Counted from the stretch's first letter, positions 10,430 through 22,701 are shown. The stretch is DNA of 64,000 nucleotides from Tetmemena sp. SeJ-2015 (GCA_027382625.1 JAJKFJ010022465.1:1-64000); one strand, 5' to 3'. Translations and numbers: made by a program. The notes: generated by a model from the letters alone, not told the origin.

Positions 10430-11670
10430 AAGTAGAAACAAAGAAAATGTAAGAACATGACGAAAGACTTTAAATTAATCATTCTGAATATTTCATAAGA
10501 AAATCGGTAATCCTTAAACTTTTTAATCAATCAGCTTAATTACTTGCTATTACATAGCCATTTTTTAAGTTTATTATTGAGTTTGATTATTAAAGGCTGT
10601 CTGTCAAGCTAATATTTTAAAATGTTATATGTCTACTAGTAACTATCAGGAAATTTTAGAACTTTATAAATTTATTGTGGTGAGATATGAATTTATAAAA
10701 TTAGAGTTAATTAATATTTTTACCCTTTTTTATTGTATTCTCATAAATTAGAATAAGTTTAATCCTTTTTAATAAAAAAAACAAATATACTTATGATTTT
10801 CATTCCCAAAATAAGGAATACTTAATAACTTCTCTCGTTTATAAAGAACAAGAATTTTTTTTAAAATTAGGAATTAATTTAAAACTTGTTAGATTGATTA
10901 GCATTAATTTGATGAATCTATTGAAACTAGAGCTTGATCCTGTGATTCGCAGTTTTAATGAGTGTCGAGCTGTAAATAAATAAAATAAATTTCTTAGGGT
11001 AATGTTAATTGGAGTTAATTAATTATTGCTACAAATATACTACTTGAGTTTATTTAATGTTGAGGTTTCAGAAATTAAAATTTTTAAGCATTAGATTTAA
11101 TGAAATTATCTCTTAACAAATTTTTATATACATAGATTTTTTTTTAATGAGTTTGGAATAGAATTGTTTTAAGTCTATATTCAATTAAAACATACAATAA
11201 CTGAAGAGAATTAATTTTAAATAATAACTTAATACATAACCTACTTGTGTGTTTTTTATTAATAATTTTAATTGATACTCTGCAATATCTTATATTAGTT
11301 TAAAGATTTATCATTGACATATCAGATCCATAATTTCTTTCAACTTTTAACTTAAATCAAGGGTAGAGTTATATAAATTAGCTATAAATAATGGTAATAT
11401 AATTTTAGATAAATAAGCAAATTATTCATTTATAACTTATATAGGCAGAATACGCTTCATTTATCGTTGATTAGTAATCACTAAATTATAACCGAATTCA
11501 AGGCAAAACAATCCTAAATTAAATAAATAAAACCTTAACTATGCATTATAAAAAATAAAATATAAAAATTAGAGTAACCCAAATAAAAGACCATTCTTAA
11601 AATTAAAAGAAATCATACTTCCATGCATGTCATACATATGAAATACTATATCAAAATTCAGGCAATTAAT
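10430..11670. other. AT-rich spacer with one weak coding hint
   Basis: Apart from a short Gln/Asp/Ser-rich minus-strand stretch near 10900-10975 that might be an MDS, this is featureless AT-rich sequence. Confidence 0.3.
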
Positions 11671-11673
11671 CAC

Positions 11674-12213
11674 CATGAATAATATGGATTACTATTTTGA
11701 GATATGAGCAGTCAAAAAATTAGGAGGACACAAATTTTGCAAAGCTCAAAAAATTAGGAGCCCATCGTCACTTAATTAGAAAAAAGTTTAGATCATGATA
11801 TATGCTCTAAGGTTCCATTTCACATTTATGCATTGCTCATACACAAAAACTATTCAATATATAATTTTTTAAAGTTATCTCCAATAACTTATTTGCTAAC
11901 GCGTCATTCCTTTACGTCTAATAGAAACATTATGCATGAGAAGAATTTCTTTAATTAGAGAATCTCCACGATAAAGCCTATTACATATGCGAAACACTTT
12001 AATACAAAAATACTAATATATTAAATTTCTTTATCTGCAGACTACTAAATATTTTAATGCGTTAATGGCGCGATAGGTTTAGAGTATAATCAATAATTTA
12101 TCTATTCATACTTGCTCGATATAAAGTCTCTCCTAATTTTTGAGCTGCAAAAATTTTGTCCTCCTAATTTGCTTTGACGCTATATTCTCAAAATATAATC
12201 CATATTATTCATG
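11674..12213. mobile_element. TIR element (MITE-like), about 0.54 kb
   Basis: The ends are reverse complements over about 85 bases. The left end starts CATGAATAATATGGATTA and includes AATTAGGAGGACA; the right end shows the complement, ending ...CCATATTATTCATG. The interior has no ORF. The AT-rich interior and long TIRs fit a non-autonomous DNA element. No convincing target-site duplication was seen. Confidence 0.75.
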
Positions 12214-12448
12214 TGTTGAGATAATCATTGATAATGCATATTGCTATCCTGTATTTATCAGATGTTTCTTCAGATTAGCATAGATATTTTGTTTTCAAAA
12301 TTTTATATAGAGAATAAAATCTCGTCCCAAAATTTCCTCATTTGTCAATAAAAATACTAAACACTTTCCTGCGAGGATTATCTCGGAAAACATTAGTTAT
12401 TTCTATAATTAAAATACAAGAAAAAGAGATCATTATAATTTTATCAAA

Positions 12449-12754
12449 ATGGTAAGACAACTTTTAATTAAAGATGCTCTAATTATAGGTTCTTTCTTTG
12501 AAGATGAAGGATTGAGGCAAAAAAAAACTTAGAGAAAGGAAATTCTCATTAGGACAAACCTTAGCGAAGGAAAATTAAATTTAAAGTGGACCCAAACATG
12601 TTTAGTTCCACTTATCGTAAAATTCATGTTTTCAAAATAAGTAATCTTAACCTAAATGTATTCTTACTATAATCATTTATATTTATAATTATTAAGAATT
12701 TTAACTTTTAGATATTTTCTAATTTCAGTAAAATTAAGATCCCTTAAAAGTTGA
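12449..12754 (+). CDS. Small ORF, unknown
   Basis: An ATG-started frame of 101 codons ends at TGA (12752-12754), beginning MVRQLLIKDALIIGSFFEDE and continuing with basic residues. It contains a few TAA/TAG codons read as Gln. In AT-rich DNA with TGA as the only stop, frames of this length occur by chance, so the call rests mainly on the charged, balanced N-terminal 60 residues. No family recognised. Confidence 0.3.
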
Positions 12755-13439
12755 ATCTACTATCTTGATCTCAAATCAAATATAAATTATTTGTAGTTTA
12801 TCTAATAAATAGATTATCTCACCTTGTACGATCTGATCCTAATATAGCGAACAGTCAGTAATAATATTAAGCACTACAAGAAAAATTAGGGATATTTTTG
12901 CACCCATAGCATATACTCATTTTTAGAGTTCATTCTAAAGCTTACCCTCAGTTATGTTATCTGTCACAATTATAAAGATATTTAATTTCGGAGTTCAAAA
13001 TATTCAGATTTAGAAGAGTCAAAGAATTTATTGTCCGAAGTTCATTTTAAAATTATTTAATAAATTAGTCTTGAAGTTTGACATAAGATTATCAAAATCT
13101 TGAATTCGAACTCTCTAAAGTTGTTAAAAGGACTAAAATCCTCGCTTTAAGAATTATAACTTGAGATATTACCTAGTAATGCAAATTTGAAGCTGTAACT
13201 TAACCAGAACCTTATTAAAACAATGATGGATTTTATTTCTGAGAAATGTTTTATTATTCTAAACTTTTTAGTAAAGAGAAATTATAGATTTTAAGCTGAT
13301 ATGTAAATTAGCTACAAATACAAGAGAAACTGACCCCGTTTTAAAATTTACTTTTGTTGCAAAATTAGAATTTATGCCTTTATCTGATTAGTAATTGTGA
13401 ATTAAGTTGATTTTTTACAAAACACATTTATTTAATATG

Positions 13440-13960
13440 CTAACTCATCCATGTACATTTGGTTGCTCTTCGTTCAGATTTTCTATTTGAAGGTTTAACA
13501 CAATCTATCTCTTTGAGTCTTTCAAAATTTTCTCAAAGAAATCGTTGTCTTCTCATAATTTTTTTCGAGAAAGTCATAAGCTTCACACTAGGCATCTAGC
13601 GCCTTAACTACCTTTTTATAGTTTTTAATTCTCTATTATCCTTTACATCCTCCTTTAACTATTTTTGCTTGTCTCATCTTTGCTATTTAGTTATTTGTGA
13701 TTGAAAGAAAGTGACATAATTATCTCCTTACTAACTTCTCACTTTGCTTATCAGTAACTTCTATGATAAGTAAATTATATCTATAAGTTTTCCAAAATAA
13801 TTTTGGTTCAAATATTTTTAAATTAAGTCATTTCTCCAATTTAGGGTTCACAATTCTCTCCTCTTTTATGTTAATACTCTTCACTTTCATCCAAGTGGGT
13901 CTTATTCTAATTAGGCTTATCCTATTAACCAGGCACTTTATCCTTTTTTTATTTTTTAAA
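13440..13960 (-). CDS. Charged, helical coding segment
   Basis: The minus strand reads GQQDKPNQNKTHLDESEEYQ and HKRGENCEPQIGEMTQF. After a one-base slip in an A-run it continues FEPKLFWKTYRYNLLIIEVT, DKQSEKLVRRQLCHF and NYKKVVKALDAQCEAYDFLE, and after a second slip KILKDSKRQIVLNLQIENLN. Many TAA/TAG codons fall at plausible Gln positions, and TGA is absent apart from the slips. It is highly charged and probably helical. Family not recognised. The style differs from the adjacent beta-helix segments, so this is probably a different gene interleaved in the locus. Confidence 0.45.
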
Positions 13961-14059
13961 GCAGAATTTCTGCAATGATATTTTAACTTTTCACAGTTAA
14001 TTGAGCATTTAAATAAAAAATCTGCAAAATGAATTATATTTTTGTAATATACCTAGAAC

Positions 14060-14290
14060 ACAACTAAGCTATCAGAAACATTCCAGAGTTCGATGAGTCT
14101 TCTGTTTGAATCAGATTAAGTTATGCTATCTTTAAAAGTGAGTGGGAGAGCTGTTCTTACTTTTGAAAATTAAATTATTTAGAAGATGATATTGGCAAAA
14201 GTAACATTGGAATTAGAAATAAGCAAATCCGAATATTGCAGAAGCTCAGATATTTTACTGCCATTTATACCACTTATAAGATTACTCACT
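14060..14290 (-). CDS. Beta-helix-like coding segment
   Basis: The minus strand reads INGSKISELLQYSDLLISNS, NVTFANIIF, then LTFKDSITQSDSNRRLIEL and WNVSDSLVVF. This is the same style as the Pmp-like segments at 3-10 kb and possibly part of the same gene or a paralogue. The plus strand is also TGA-free here but is less protein-like. Confidence 0.4.
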
Positions 14291-14299
14291 TCATAATCA

Positions 14300-15400
14300 A
14301 ATTAAAATATAACTCATTCTTTTAATGCTTAAATTAAATAAATTTCATAAATAAAAATCTTTAATAATTTTTAAATGGAGAAATTAGACGCTCATCATTT
14401 TAATAAATTAGATAATCATTCTTAACAATTGTTGAAGTTTATTCACTATTAATAAGTAGGTTAAAACTTTTTAATAAATGCCAACTCCTTGTATATTTTT
14501 CTTACAAAAGATATCTTTAACGATTAAGGTTTTTATTGAGAATTATAATAAAGTAATAAAAACACCTCTTCTTATTTCAATTTAAAGCATAGATTCTTTA
14601 ACTTTCGATATACTTCAACAATTATAAAAATTGCTAGATTTAAAATTCGAAATAAGACTTAATTTTAATTATCAAAATTATTATTGTTTTAATAATCTGA
14701 TTTTGCTATGATAGAAAATTTAGTTGAGCGGCTGAGCTAATATTGAGAGCCATTTACATCGCGAGAAAAAAACAATGTTGACTTATCCATTGATTAGCTA
14801 TCACCCAACTCACTAAATTTCTATACTTTTAGCTCTTAGCTTCCAGAGACAGTGGATTATGAAAATTAAACTTTAATTTAAATAAACGTATAAAATAAAA
14901 TAATAAAACACTATTCAGTTAGTTTCAAGGTTAGACTAACAGAGATAGTTTAATTACTTTTAATCTTGTTTTTCACACACAATAAATTAAGTAATTTTAA
15001 TTATTTTATTATTTTTATTTTAAATGAAAGCAAAGCGTAAGTCCTACATATTATTGTTAATATTTAAAGTTCTAATATTAAATTTAAAATTTAATTAATT
15101 TTAATTTTTGAATAATTGTCAGATAAGAAAAGGTGCAAATGATTTACTAAATATACAATGAATAGCCATTTTAAATAAGCTACCAACGCTCATCGTTTTG
15201 GATCATATTAAATTTAATTTCAATATAATATTTAAATAAAATAATTAATCTTATATCCAATTTCATCTTTAGTTTTTATAATTTAAAATTAATATAATGT
15301 GCAAATAATTTTATTAGAAAAAATTTATTTTCGAAAAAGGTACATTCATATATTTAAGATGGTATTTATTTTTTCTTTAATGAGAATGAGAAATGTCTAG
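14300..15400. other. AT-rich spacer
   Basis: Mostly featureless. A short minus-strand stretch near 14850-14720 might be coding but cannot be supported. Confidence 0.3.
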
Positions 15401-15549
15401 TTGAAAGATTTATTTATTTAACGGAGCATTATCTCCGGATCAGACCTCTCCCAATATCTCCCCTAGATCTTTTATTTAAATAAGTTAATTAGAATATATT
15501 TTAGGATTATTTATAATAGCGAACTTTAATTAGCTCTAATAAAATATAA

Positions 15550-15950
15550 ATGTCTACTTTTAGTGAGAAGCTAAGACCTAAATAGAAGCGAAAATCTTCC
15601 TAGTCTGCTTCTTTACTCTCGAAAAATGCTCATAAGACTAGAATCAGTTTTAAAAGAGTGACCAGGTAGTTATCAACATTTAATCATACAATTTTTTAAA
15701 AGCTCAGACTTTCGGATTCAGATAAATTTAATGCATAAGTTGGTGATTTTTCCATCCTGTGATTAGAAGACATGATGAAATATAGTTTATCACTGCTTCA
15801 TATTTTAAATCTTCAAGAATGCTCATGATATGCAAGTATTATAGCATCAAGGGCATTAACCATTCAGTTATTACTCTTCTGAAATGTCATTAGCAATTTG
15901 AGCCATCTCCGTCCCTCTCCCCCCAAAAACTTTTCAATATCTGAGAGTAA
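15550..15950 (+). CDS. 5' gene segment, unknown basic protein
   Basis: ATG at 15550 opens a frame MSTFSEKLRPKQKRKSSQSA, SLLSKNAHKTRISFKRVTRQ, LSTFNHTIFQKLRLSDSDKF. A single-base slip in the T-run near 15752 moves it to the next frame, which continues HPVIRRHDEIQFITASYF and LLKCHQQFEPSPSLSPQKLF to TGA near 15943. Lys/Arg/Ser-rich N-terminus; no membrane segment or recognised domain. The stretch GALSPDQTSPNISPRS at about 15422-15470 may be a nearby segment. The ATG is chosen because the frame upstream is short and non-coding in character. Confidence 0.45.
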
Positions 15951-16787
15951 TAATTAATTTGATTTTTTAATATCTGTAGTTCCTGACTTTATTAGAATTT
16001 CACATTAGAAGTCAATCTTGTCAGCATTTTAATTTCGTTATTATTTTTTATCAGCTATGTAATTATTGTACTCAATCAACGCGCTCTAGATTGATTTGTA
16101 GGGATATGCAACTGTCCCCAATTCAATGTATTTATTATAATTTGCTTTACAATATTTTTTTTATTTAAAAATATCTTTTCTTTATATGCATAGTATATAA
16201 AATGCCTATTGTAAATGGAAAGATTTCTGAGTAGTTATTATGCAGTATAATATTATTTTTAAATCAAAAAATTTTAATATAGGATACAGTTGCAGTTTGT
16301 AATACTAGTTAAAAATTAGTGATTAAGTTCATTAAAATAAAGGTTATCTTCTCCAATCATAATTCAAAATCTATTTAAGTTAAAGCTAATCTACAGACGT
16401 TGGATTTAGCTTTCTACCACCACCTCTAAACTATTAAATTCCTATCTATAATTACTTGGGTATAAAGAAATCTGTATAATGCAGGAAAGAAAGATATATG
16501 AAATAATGAACAATGATCAATTTAATTTAGGATTACTAGAAAGAGTTAAATAAATTAGTGTTACCCTTAAGTATTTTTGCTTATGAGTATTTAGTTACTA
16601 TTAACAAAATTAATTAATTATTAACAATTATATCTAAAAATTGGTAATTTAAATAAATTTGCCTATATGGTGTTCCTCCACTTGCATAGAATATTGCAAA
16701 AGCATAAAGTTTACTGCATCTAGAAACCGAAAAGTATAGGAATTGAATATGTTTCACTTTCCACAATTTTTTAAAAAAATGCCCATT

Positions 16788-17507
16788 TCATTGCAAACTT
16801 ATAAATAAGCTTGGCCTCATGATAAAGAGGAATAACCTCATTGATGTCATATTAATTTCTTTTTTATTTTAACTTTGATCTTAATGACATTTTGATTTCG
16901 ATAATTTAATATTTTGAGATAGAAACTTAAAATTAATTATAAAATAAAAATTAATTAATCTTTGTAGAAATTTTTAAATTAAAGATTTGACTATATTGAA
17001 GAGCCTATAATTAAGCCATTTAAGTGTTTCTAGTAATGATTGTCGATAATTACCTCGGCAGTACGAGAATGTTTGATTTTGGAGCTACGGATGCTAAACA
17101 ATGGTAATAGCAATTTTAATAAATTTTAATTTGATTTCGTTGTCAGAACAGCTTTACTAGCAAATAAATGTTTCTAAGTTTAAATGGGCTTGAATTTTAT
17201 CAGTGCTTGAAAAACCAATAGTAAATTCAAAGTCATTACAAATCAAATGCTATTCAACACTCCCGCAAAATGAGCAACTTATTATATTATAATTACTATA
17301 CTGCAAAGACGAATTACTATAATTCTCATATAGTTTTCGTCCTTGATGCCTTGTTTCTTTAATTTTAGCCCTATTCAAGAGTCGAATTTTAAAATTATTT
17401 TTCTTTTTTTTTGTCAATTTATTAAGATAAAATAAGAATCTTACAAATAGGCAAATAAGAGTGAAATTAATTAATAGTTCAGATTTGTTATAAGACGATG
17501 AACTCAT
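16788..17507 (-). CDS. ORF of 239 codons, one possible membrane segment
   Basis: The frame starts ATG (17507) with MSSSSYNKSELLINFTLICL, followed by a hydrophobic stretch (about residues 13-28) and a very basic region (KLTKKKKNNFKIRLLNRAKI). It stays free of TGA to 16788-16790 with TAA/TAG as Gln, and includes CSFCGSVEQHLICND and HPQLQNQTFSYCRGNYR. An open frame of this length is unlikely but not impossible by chance. It could be a small single-pass membrane protein; family not recognised. Confidence 0.4.
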
Positions 17508-17509
17508 TT

Positions 17510-19125
17510 TTATCTAAAAATATACATGCCGAGTTACCCACTAATATTTAAATATCTCACTTTAAAGCGATTCTATTGTAAGTTTCAATATATCGAAATA
17601 TATTTATTATCAATCTGGCTTGTATAGCAAATGCAATAATTTAGATAGAGAAAATAATAAAGAATTTATCTCTTGTACTTTTTACAAATATAAAAATATT
17701 AGAATTCATTAAACTTTGTTGATGTCATTTTTAAATTATTTCCACTGTCTTAAATAGAGCTATTGTTGTTCAAATTTTTACTAAAAATTTATATAAAATC
17801 AAAATAAAAAATTTCTTTACAAAATTATTTTAGCTCTTCATTAGTATTCTTAACATCAATCAGTCATTAATAATAAATTCAATAAATTTAATTATAATAT
17901 TTACAACTATTTTTATTTCAATGAGAATATGCAATAAATATTAGGATGGTTACTTTTATCAAATTTAACCTTTAAAGATTAAATCAATTTTTAAATTAGA
18001 TGTACTTAATAATATTTTAAAACCTAATGTAAATGTTTAAGCCTCTGCTAATTTACTTTGGCATTCATTTCCTTCAAGAGCATAATTTTCAGGGCAAATA
18101 TAAAATTTAATAGCTTATTTAGAATAAAAAATTAAATTATAATAATTACTCAGGAAACATTTAAAATTAAATAAAAATGATTAAGATAATTTACATTCTA
18201 AAATTTATCTATGTATTTAAATTAATGTAAATATCTCTTAAACAGCTAGAAAAATTATTTTATATAATAGAAATAAATTTCATATCTATTTTTACATTTT
18301 TCTAAATTTCAGAGAAATTTTATAATTCCATCTAAAGAAAAAGTATATTGCTATAAAATTAAATTTCATGATTACGCTTCTTAAAACTGGAGATTTGGTG
18401 GATATTTAAAATAGATGGATAAAAATGAGAATAACGTCAGTTTTCATTTCATTTGTAATACTTCGCTCTTATTTATGATTGTAATAAGATGATGAGTTCT
18501 TACTTAAAAAAATAATATTTTTTTCATCATAATAATTATAAACGTTTATTTATTCTTTAATTTTTACCTTAATTAATATTTAAAAAAAATAATAATTCAC
18601 ACCTATATCTCTCGCATATATAATCCTTTTCACATTTCTCAGAATAAAAAAAGTTATATCGATCCTATTTTGTTCTTTTAATAATAAAATCTAAAATAGA
18701 ATTCCATCCTTAATCTTAGATTTAAATTTTTTAATTTATGATAATGATTTTAGTATAATAAATAAATCTTAGAGGCAGAACTAGCAAAAGAATGCTATAA
18801 TCTTTTAAGACGTAGAAACATTTAAGAGTTAGCACACTTGGTGCAGCTGATCTTGTCTAAAATAAATATTTATACACTAGGCATTCTGAGCATGATTCAT
18901 CACAATCTAAATGACTATTTAAAATAAAAATAGATTTGATAATTAAATTATACTGAAGAATTTAATACTCGATAGAAGATTATTAAAAATAAAGTCAAGA
19001 ACGATTAGTACCGAAGGAAGTAATTTATAATAAGTTATAGGTTAAATATATTAAATTTTAATTATTAATGGGAGAAGGAAGCGGTATGTAGATTTTAGTA
19101 AAGATCTTCATGTTGATTTTATTTT
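17510..19125. other. AT-rich spacer
   Basis: I see no supported gene, RNA or repeat here. Confidence 0.4.
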
Positions 19126-19129
19126 AGTT

Positions 19130-19279
19130 TAAAATTATCTTTTCCTTTTAATTTGTGGTTGTTCGTTCTTGATGCTGTTGAGGTTAAAGGTTTTGCATTT
19201 CTTGATGATCTTGATTAAGTGATGAGTTGTCAAATGTGTCCGAAAGTATGTCTAAATTGATTTCTTTAAGTTGCATATA
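19130..19279 (-). CDS. 3' segment of a Gln-rich small gene
   Basis: Read on the minus strand from the pointer, this encodes MQLKEINLDILSDTFDNSSL, NQDHQEMQNLQPQQHQER and TTTNQKEK. It is the continuation of the frame in 19795-19925: the shared 14-mer TATATGCAACTTAA (minus strand) is in the same codon phase on both sides, so collapsing the two copies joins ...KRHIQTY to MQLKE.... Function unknown; the Gln-rich character is typical of spirotrich proteins. The downstream end near 19130 grades into AT-rich spacer. Confidence 0.6.
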
Positions 19280-19794
19280 TTATTAAATTAGAAAGTTAAA
19301 ATTCAGGACGCACACGACCGGCACTAGGCACCAGTCGCCCTTTCCCTGAAGGCTTTCTGGTTTGGTAATCCATTGGCTGGTGGGTGAGTGCTTAAAAGAG
19401 GCAAGGGATAATGGAAGCCGAAGCCCTGGGGAAGGAGGTTGAGCTGCTCACTGGAGAAATAATCAAAGGTGAGTGGTTCCCACTCCCCTCCTAATCCTTG
19501 TAGGCGTGGAGGGATGTGATCTATGGGCAAACACTCAATCATGCAGCTGGACAGCGAAGCCAGACGCTACGGAGCAGCGACTTGCTCTCGGTCCGAAGCT
19601 ACTGGATTTTTTTCTCCTTTTAGGTTTTTTGGATGGTCTGCAGAAGGGCTTCTGCTCAGAATGTGAGTGGCGGGGGTGCCACGTGTTTAATATCCTATTC
19701 GGCTGGTAGGGTTGTGTGCGTCACAGCAATATCATTGACGTCACGGCCTATCTTATTTATGCCGGGGGCCCTTTAATTCCCTTAATTATTATTA
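19280..19794. other. GC-rich IES between 14-bp pointers
   Basis: The 14-mer TTAAGTTGCATATA (plus strand) occurs at 19266-19279 and again at 19795-19808. The DNA between is far richer in G and C than the flanks and contains long TGA-free frames on both strands (for example a plus-strand frame starting MEAEALGKEVELLTGEIIKG near 19411). The flanking segments form one frame when the interval plus one pointer is removed. The pointers and GC contrast are seen directly. Whether the interval once coded for something is unknown; the two mirror-strand frames mean I do not call a gene. Confidence 0.65.
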
Positions 19795-19925
19795 TTAAGT
19801 TGCATATAGGTTTAGATATGCCTCTTCTGTTAAAAAGGATAACCTTAAGTGTTTTAATTTTTAGTCTTGCCCTTCTTGATGGTGTCTGAGTGTTCTCTTG
19901 AAAGATTGGGTTAAGTTTCTGCTGC
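19795..19925 (-). CDS. 5' segment of the Gln-rich small gene
   Basis: The minus strand reads TQPNLSREHSDTIKKGKTKN, QNTQGYPFQQKRHIQTY and enters the pointer in phase with the 19130-19279 segment. A TGA lies just upstream (near 19930), so an MDS boundary or a further segment must precede it. Basic and Gln-rich; family not recognised. Confidence 0.55.
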
Positions 19926-20854
19926 TCAAGCTGTTGTGTTCCTAATTTAAATTAAGGGATATCTCAAAATGAAAACTTAATATATTAAAAGACAGACTAC
20001 AAGCACTCAGACATCTTATATTTCATGAAATTTTGATATCTATTTTTTAATAAATTCTCTAGTATATTAATTCTTCTAATCTTATGAAAGCATCACTTGA
20101 ATGCATGTCTTTTATTATCTAAGAGAATGAAATTAATGCTTATAATACTTCTTTTTATAAATTATTTTTGTAGACTTAACTTATTAATTTAGAAGAATGC
20201 ATAATTTTTTGAAACAGAGGGAGGTTTATAATGTATTTAATTTACTATAAAGAATTAATGAATACTTTTTCCTCTTAAAAAATTTGCTATATCAGGAGCA
20301 AGAATTTAAAAATTTTGAATAGTGAAGATGAATTTGAAATACTAAGAGCACTTAAAATGTTAAATAATTTGTCGGAATCTATTATTTTAAATTTTACGAC
20401 TTAAAATCTCCTAAACTGAGCACATAACTAAAATTAGCATCTTAAAATAAGCGAATACATTATTCTTATTCTGGGTAAATTATTGAAGACAAAATAAATT
20501 GCTTTAGTAGGTGTTAATTAATTTAAATAGACTGATCAAATCATAAAACTCAAAATTTTAATAAAAATTGTGTCAATAAAATAATCTATACTTATTCTTT
20601 TTTTGCTATCTAAAATTTTTAATCTAAAATTCTATTTTCATAATTTATCAAGTGACTTATCATTTTAAAAAATTTAAATTATATATTTATGATTAAAAAA
20701 TCGTTTTATTAAAATGATAGAGTAAAAATAAAGGAAGAGACTTATAAATTATAAATCAAACAAAAGTTTTACCCTCGCAAGTACTAAGCTCCTTGCTGTA
20801 AAACTATGAGTTTCCGCATTCTAAATTTTAAGAGAAAATAAATTTTATTATTGT

Positions 20855-21205
20855 TAAAATTTAAATGAAAATGGGAACTAAGTTAAAATAATAAATCAAG
20901 AGTTGCAAATTGTTGGCCGTTAAATCGTAAAGCCCAATATGGGGCTTGTTCTATAGCTTATTGAAATATAATATGACTTTGCTCTACAGCCATTACGATA
21001 GGAAGTGTCTATGTAGAGGTATTGATGTCGCAAACTCCTAACCAAGAAATTAATCAAGTTCAAAAACTTATGACCGAGGTAACTCGCTACACAGACAAAG
21101 AAGTTATAAGGATCAAAGTTCTTTAAATTTTATGCTTAATCGAATGGTAACAATTTCAACCCAATATCTCACACTTCAACTGCCTAAGATATTCAATTTT
21201 TTAAT
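20855..21205. repeat. Dispersed repeat, copy 1
   Basis: This stretch and 57335-57655 are diverged copies in the same orientation, sharing CAATATGGGGCTTGTTC, ACTTCAACTGCC and many shorter matches in order. Homology appears to resume after the inserted TIR element, at 21546-21600. No coding frame supported. Family membership is seen; its nature is unknown. Confidence 0.65.
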
Positions 21206-21213
21206 TTAATTAT

Positions 21214-21542
21214 TTATCTGTTCAGCCCGATTTTTCACTACTGGCTAGGAAGCCAGCTTGTACAGTAAGTAGCTACTGTTTTTCGTCTTTTTACTGAACT
21301 TTAGAGAAGTAGCTTCAAACCCATCCATAATTGGCATGTTGCAGTCCATAAATTTCCTTACAATTGTGGGATTTAATAAAGTAAAATTACCTTTTTTTGA
21401 CATTTTTGTAGCAATGCTCGCCCGACAAGGAGCGCTTACAGTACCAAATTTTAACACGGATGACAAGAGCTTCGTCCTCCTTCGTTCAGGATTTACACAA
21501 AGAAACTGAAAAGTTTTTGAAAAATCGGGGCTGAACGGATAA
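21214..21542. mobile_element. TIR element inserted in repeat copy 1, TAT duplication
   Basis: The ends are inverted repeats of about 24 bases (left TTATCTGTTCAGCCCGATTT; right complement TTATCCGTTCAGCCCCGATT). TAT occurs immediately outside both ends (21211-21213 and 21543-21545), consistent with a 3-bp target duplication. The paralogous repeat copy at 57335-57720 runs through the corresponding point without this 329-bp insert, which gives an empty-site comparison. The interior contains a receiver-domain motif on the minus strand. No transposase is present. Confidence 0.75.
21309..21349 (-). pseudogene. Response-regulator receiver motif fragment
   Basis: The minus strand reads MDCNMPIMDGFEAT. 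In two-component receiver domains, (M)D-x-x-M-P-x-M-D-G-(F/L)-E-A-T surrounds the phospho-accepting Asp. The rest of a receiver fold (acidic pair near the N-terminus, T/S and K towards the C-terminus) is not recognisable on either side within the 329-bp TIR element. This is best seen as a captured gene fragment. It could be a tiny MDS instead, but its position inside a TIR insert argues against that. Confidence 0.6.
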
Positions 21543-21719
21543 TATAATTTAATTCTCTTTTTTTATTAAATTCTCAGCTATATTAGAGAATCCAAAATAA
21601 ACATTGCAAAATTATTTATACTCTTGAATTAACTTTAGATAGTTTAGGTTGAATATAGGAGTAAACATTAAATTTATTTGAATTCTTTAATATTTGAGAA
21701 ATTTAAAATATAAGAATAT

Positions 21720-22700
21720 AAATTAATTACTTATTAAATATACGTGAGTATTTTTATTATAATAAATGAGTACTAATATTGAAAATTAAGATTAATTTAC
21801 AGAAATTTAGGTCTAAGTTTATATAGCACAACATTTAAAAGTTAAGGATTAAATTTCAAAAAAATATATCGCTACTATTGTAAATGTGTCATCCCATTGT
21901 GCTAATCTTAAAATAGACGTGGTTTCTCCTTAATCATGCTGTAAAAACAGCAAGCAATTAAATATGGATAAAACATACTGAATCCTCAAATAGTTTATAA
22001 TCTGGTTATTTTAAAAAACAATAACGAAGAGCTTAAAAAAATATGTTTTGGTTGAATTTGATAGCAGAAAAGCGGCTGTGGCTTTTTGCTACTAATAATC
22101 CTGGTGGAGTCTCAATAAGAGAGAATATGTTGTAGGATTGCTACTACTTAGGAGTTTTTATTATTCTCTCTCTGTATTAAGGATCCTCATTTCCATATAT
22201 CCCTCTTTACATTATCGTAATATACACTGCATCATATAAAATTGAAAATCTTTAATTTCAATTAAATAGCTGCATAATCTCTTCTTATAATCCAATATTA
22301 TTTTGAGGCAATAATCAACTTACTAAGTTTTAAATTTTAATTAAATAGCATGACTTCTTTTAAATTTCTCTCATAAAAAATGCTAAATTATTGTTTATCA
22401 GAAATAGCAAGGCTGCTTTGAGCATTTGAAATTTAATAAAGTAATTTTTATAAGTTTGGTGAGTCCTATCAATTATCCTATTCGCACATTAAATTAGCAA
22501 TATATTGCGACTTAAAACTTTTTTTTAAAAAAATTATTTGCAAAATGCTTAGACTATATATTGTTCTTATTTTTTTTAAATAAAATCTACGTATTTGATA
22601 TTTTACTGATCATTTAATTTTTGGAAATTATTTCATCTCCGTAAAATTTGATTAAACTATCTTATATAAATTAGTTTCAATTTTAATTGGTTTAAAATTA
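21720..22700. other. AT-rich spacer
   Basis: No supported gene or repeat was seen in this interval. Confidence 0.35.
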
Positions 22701-22701
22701 T

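Noticed and set aside
19324..19709. Protein genes on either strand of the GC-rich interval
   Set aside because: Both strands are open, neither matches a family I know, and the interval is bounded by in-phase pointers, so it is better called an IES.
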